A stretch of 57,992 nt of DNA from Methylicorpusculum sp. (GTDB lineage Bacteria; Pseudomonadota; Gammaproteobacteria; Methylococcales; Methylomonadaceae), in NCBI RefSeq assembly GCF_030651835.1, contig NZ_JAUSBX010000047.1:1-57992 (forward strand). The letters run 5' to 3'. Position numbers and translations under genes: made by a program. Below the pieces are notes generated by a model. The model saw only the letters and a program-made list of their open reading frames with translations. It searched no databases and was not told the DNA's origin. This document shows, in pieces, positions 56,262 to 57,992 of the stretch. Positions within the stretch are counted from its first letter, which is position 1, and each line of letters starts with the position of its first letter.

Positions 56262-57770
56262 TTACACCAAATTAGATTTACTGTTTTTATTAAGCCAAAA
56301 ACTAATCATTAAACTGAGAAGAATCCATATCATTATTGGATCATCGCCCAGTCGGGCATAAGGAGTCATGCCGGCCATTGGTAAAATTTTTGCCGTAATA
56401 ACAGCGGTCTCAAATTGTGGAGCGGTGGCTTTTATTTTTCCATTGGGATCAACGATCGCGCTTACTCCCGTATTGGTAGCTCTGAGTAAATAACGGCCTG
56501 TCTCGATTGCTCGCATACGTGCAATTTGTAGGTGTTGATGGGGCTCAATTGAGTTACCGAACCAGGCATCATTAGTCACATTTACCAGAAAAGCAGCATT
56601 CGGCAAACCTTTCCGTTGTTCATTTCCAAATGTATCTTCATAACAAATTGAAGTCATAAAAGAATATCCGGCGGCTTTCAACATTTGTTGTTGATCCCCT
56701 CCTGAAGTCAACCGCCCTAGTCCCGAAAGGTTAAGCCGATCAAAAATATATCCAGAAAGCGGTTGTAAAGGCAAGTACTCTCCAAAAGGTAGCAAATGGT
56801 TTTTACGGTAAGTTCCCCAATCTTTGCCCAAGACCATTACCGCATTGAATTTATCACCATTTTCTTCTTTAACAGGCAAACTAATAATGATGTCTGTTTT
56901 ATTTTGTAATGCTTCATTTTGTAACAAGGTCAAAAAACCATCTTTTACCTCAGAATAATAAGCAGGTATTGCAGTTTCTGGCCATATGACAATTTCTGAC
57001 TGCCAATTCTGTTGAGTCAATTCACGATATTTTTTGAGAGTAACATCCCTGTTGCTGAGATCCCATTTTTTATCTTGCGGAATATTACCCTGGACTAATG
57101 AAACCTGAAGTTCATCACCCACAGGATAAGTCCATCTATAGTAATTCAGCATCACTCCGCCTATGCACAAAGCAATAAGCAAATTTAATTTGGATCCTCG
57201 TTTCAGCAAAGCTAAAGGTGAAATAAGGCATTCTGAAATTATCGCAACTATAAATCCTAACCCATAGACACCTAAAACAGGCGCATATCCTGCGAGAATT
57301 GAATCAGTTTGTGAGTAGGCTACTTGTAACCAGGGAAATCCATTTAAAAACCAAGTTCCTCGAAGATATTCAATCAAAATCCATAGGCTTGAATTTATAA
57401 AAAAAACCGGACGTTTCAACAAACTGAAGGCTTTACCGGCGGCATATCCAGTCAGACCTACAAATGAGGCCCAAACTAATACAAAAAAAAGAGTGACTAT
57501 TAAACTGATAACAAAAGAAGCATGACCAAATTCATGAACACTAACAAATACCCATGAAACACCCGAGCCAAAATAACCAAGTCCGAATAACAAGCCTCTT
57601 AAAGCAGACCGTTTTGGTGACAATGTCTGCCAGGATGCGAAGATAAAAGCGAGGGAGATAAAAGAAAAAAACCAATACCCAAAAGGCTCAAATGCCAATG
57701 TTAACAATAGTCCGGCTAATGGTGATATAAAATCAAATACTTTACTTTTTAATTCACATAAAATTTTCAC
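56262..57770 (-). CDS. lnt: Apolipoprotein N-acyltransferase
   Basis: 502-residue inner-membrane enzyme that adds the third acyl chain to lipoproteins, the last step of the Lgt-Lsp-Lnt pathway. About seven N-terminal hydrophobic segments precede the nitrilase-like domain. Active residues: Glu in VIWPETAIPAY, Lys in YRKNHLLPFGEYLP, and Cys in TSICYEDTFG. Start is GTG at 57770. lgt is elsewhere in this window. Confidence 0.95.
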   Translation of the reverse strand: MKILCELKSKVFDFISPLAGLLLTLAFEPFGYWFFSFISLAFIFASWQTLSPKRSALRGLLFGLGYFGSGVSWVFVSVHEFGHASFVISLIVTLFFVLVWASFVGLTGYAAGKAFSLLKRPVFFINSSLWILIEYLRGTWFLNGFPWLQVAYSQTDSILAGYAPVLGVYGLGFIVAIISECLISPLALLKRGSKLNLLIALCIGGVMLNYYRWTYPVGDELQVSLVQGNIPQDKKWDLSNRDVTLKKYRELTQQNWQSEIVIWPETAIPAYYSEVKDGFLTLLQNEALQNKTDIIISLPVKEENGDKFNAVMVLGKDWGTYRKNHLLPFGEYLPLQPLSGYIFDRLNLSGLGRLTSGGDQQQMLKAAGYSFMTSICYEDTFGNEQRKGLPNAAFLVNVTNDAWFGNSIEPHQHLQIARMRAIETGRYLLRATNTGVSAIVDPNGKIKATAPQFETAVITAKILPMAGMTPYARLGDDPIMIWILLSLMISFWLNKNSKSNLV

Positions 57771-57863
57771 AATTATTACCGATTAATTCCATCCCTGGGA
57801 ATTCACCTAAAAGATTGATGGTACAGAATTTAAAAGTTTGATTGAACACACAAAAGCAAAGTC

Positions 57864-57903
57864 AAAAAAAAACCCCACCGAGGGATAAACCTGGATGGGG
57901 TTT
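57864..57903 (-). terminator. Terminator of the rRNA operon
   Basis: On the minus strand, AACCCCATCC pairs with GGTGGGGTT-type sequence and is followed by nine or more Ts. It lies just after the 5S rRNA 3' end. Confidence 0.85.
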
Positions 57904-57911
57904 GCTATAAG

Positions 57912-57992
57912 AGCCTGGCGATTCCCTACTTTCGCATGGCAAACTGCCACACTATCATTGGCGCTAAGCGGTTTCACTGCCGAGTTCGGGAT
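57912..57992 (-). rRNA. rrf: 5S rRNA, partial (5' part beyond window)
   Basis: The minus strand reads CCGAACTCGGCAGTGAAAC, then TAGCGCCAATGATAGTGTGG and GCGAAAGTAGGGAATCGCC, which are 5S rRNA landmarks. The 3' end is near 57912. About 80 of ~115 nt are inside the window. The rest of an rRNA operon should lie to the right. Confidence 0.95.

Overview
The window (about 58 kb, moderate GC) reads as chromosome of a gammaproteobacterium. Reasons: the operon gshB-tonB-yqgE-ruvX-pyrR-pyrB-pyrC', an Rsd/AlgQ homologue, CbpA/CbpM, an MsrQ-like protein and a SRAP/YedK protein. The ThiS-ThiG fusion and the many short palindromic repeats would fit a methanotroph-type member (Methylococcales). That placement is inference only, because no methane oxidation genes are present. 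Most of the window is housekeeping sequence; the accessory material is small gene islands and MITE-like repeats.

Layout. 1-9,100: a truncated repeat at the left edge, a cytochrome b561, exported proteins, an alpha/beta hydrolase lipoprotein, a GST, a membrane-bound GH17-like protein, a Wzz-type chain-length protein with a C-terminal degenerate tyrosine-recombinase-like domain, and a transglutaminase-like protein. 9,200-17,800: fructose-6-phosphate aldolase, lgt-thyA, small exported proteins, a trypsin-like protease, an MsrQ-like haem protein beside an NDH-2-like flavoprotein, a CIA30 protein and a photolyase whose last codons lie in a repeat. 17,700-25,100: accessory stretch with a second GH17 (lipoprotein), a three-gene TIGR04255/HTH/unknown cassette, a ParDE toxin-antitoxin pair, a cupin, a SRAP protein and repeats.

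25,280-34,620: aroG-type DAHP synthase, fused thiS-thiG, trmB, a repeat cluster with one element inserted in another, cbpA-cbpM, an Old Yellow Enzyme, a putative circularly permuted ATP-grasp protein, a pentapeptide-repeat protein and tRNA-Val(TAC). 34,690-42,121 (minus strand): pyrophosphatase, LOG protein, a small cytochrome c lipoprotein, then the pyrimidine/glutathione/TonB operon. 42,548-57,770: rpmB-rpmG, a CNB-CNB-rhodanese protein, a Do-type protease, moaB, DUF423, pepN, a UPF0182 membrane protein, Rsd/AlgQ, a nucleoside-phosphorylase-like protein, a fatty-acid hydroxylase/glycosyltransferase pair and lnt. The window ends inside a minus-strand 5S rRNA, so an rRNA operon lies to the right.

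Genes that work together: lgt and lnt both act in lipoprotein maturation and several predicted lipoproteins are present; pyrR-pyrB-pyrC' form a pyrimidine unit in which PyrC' has lost metal ligands; CbpM modulates CbpA. The most unusual items are the Wzz/recombinase-like fusion, the TIGR04255 cassette, and the two MITE-like families, one caught inserted in the other with a target-site duplication. No CRISPR array, prophage or complete IS was seen.
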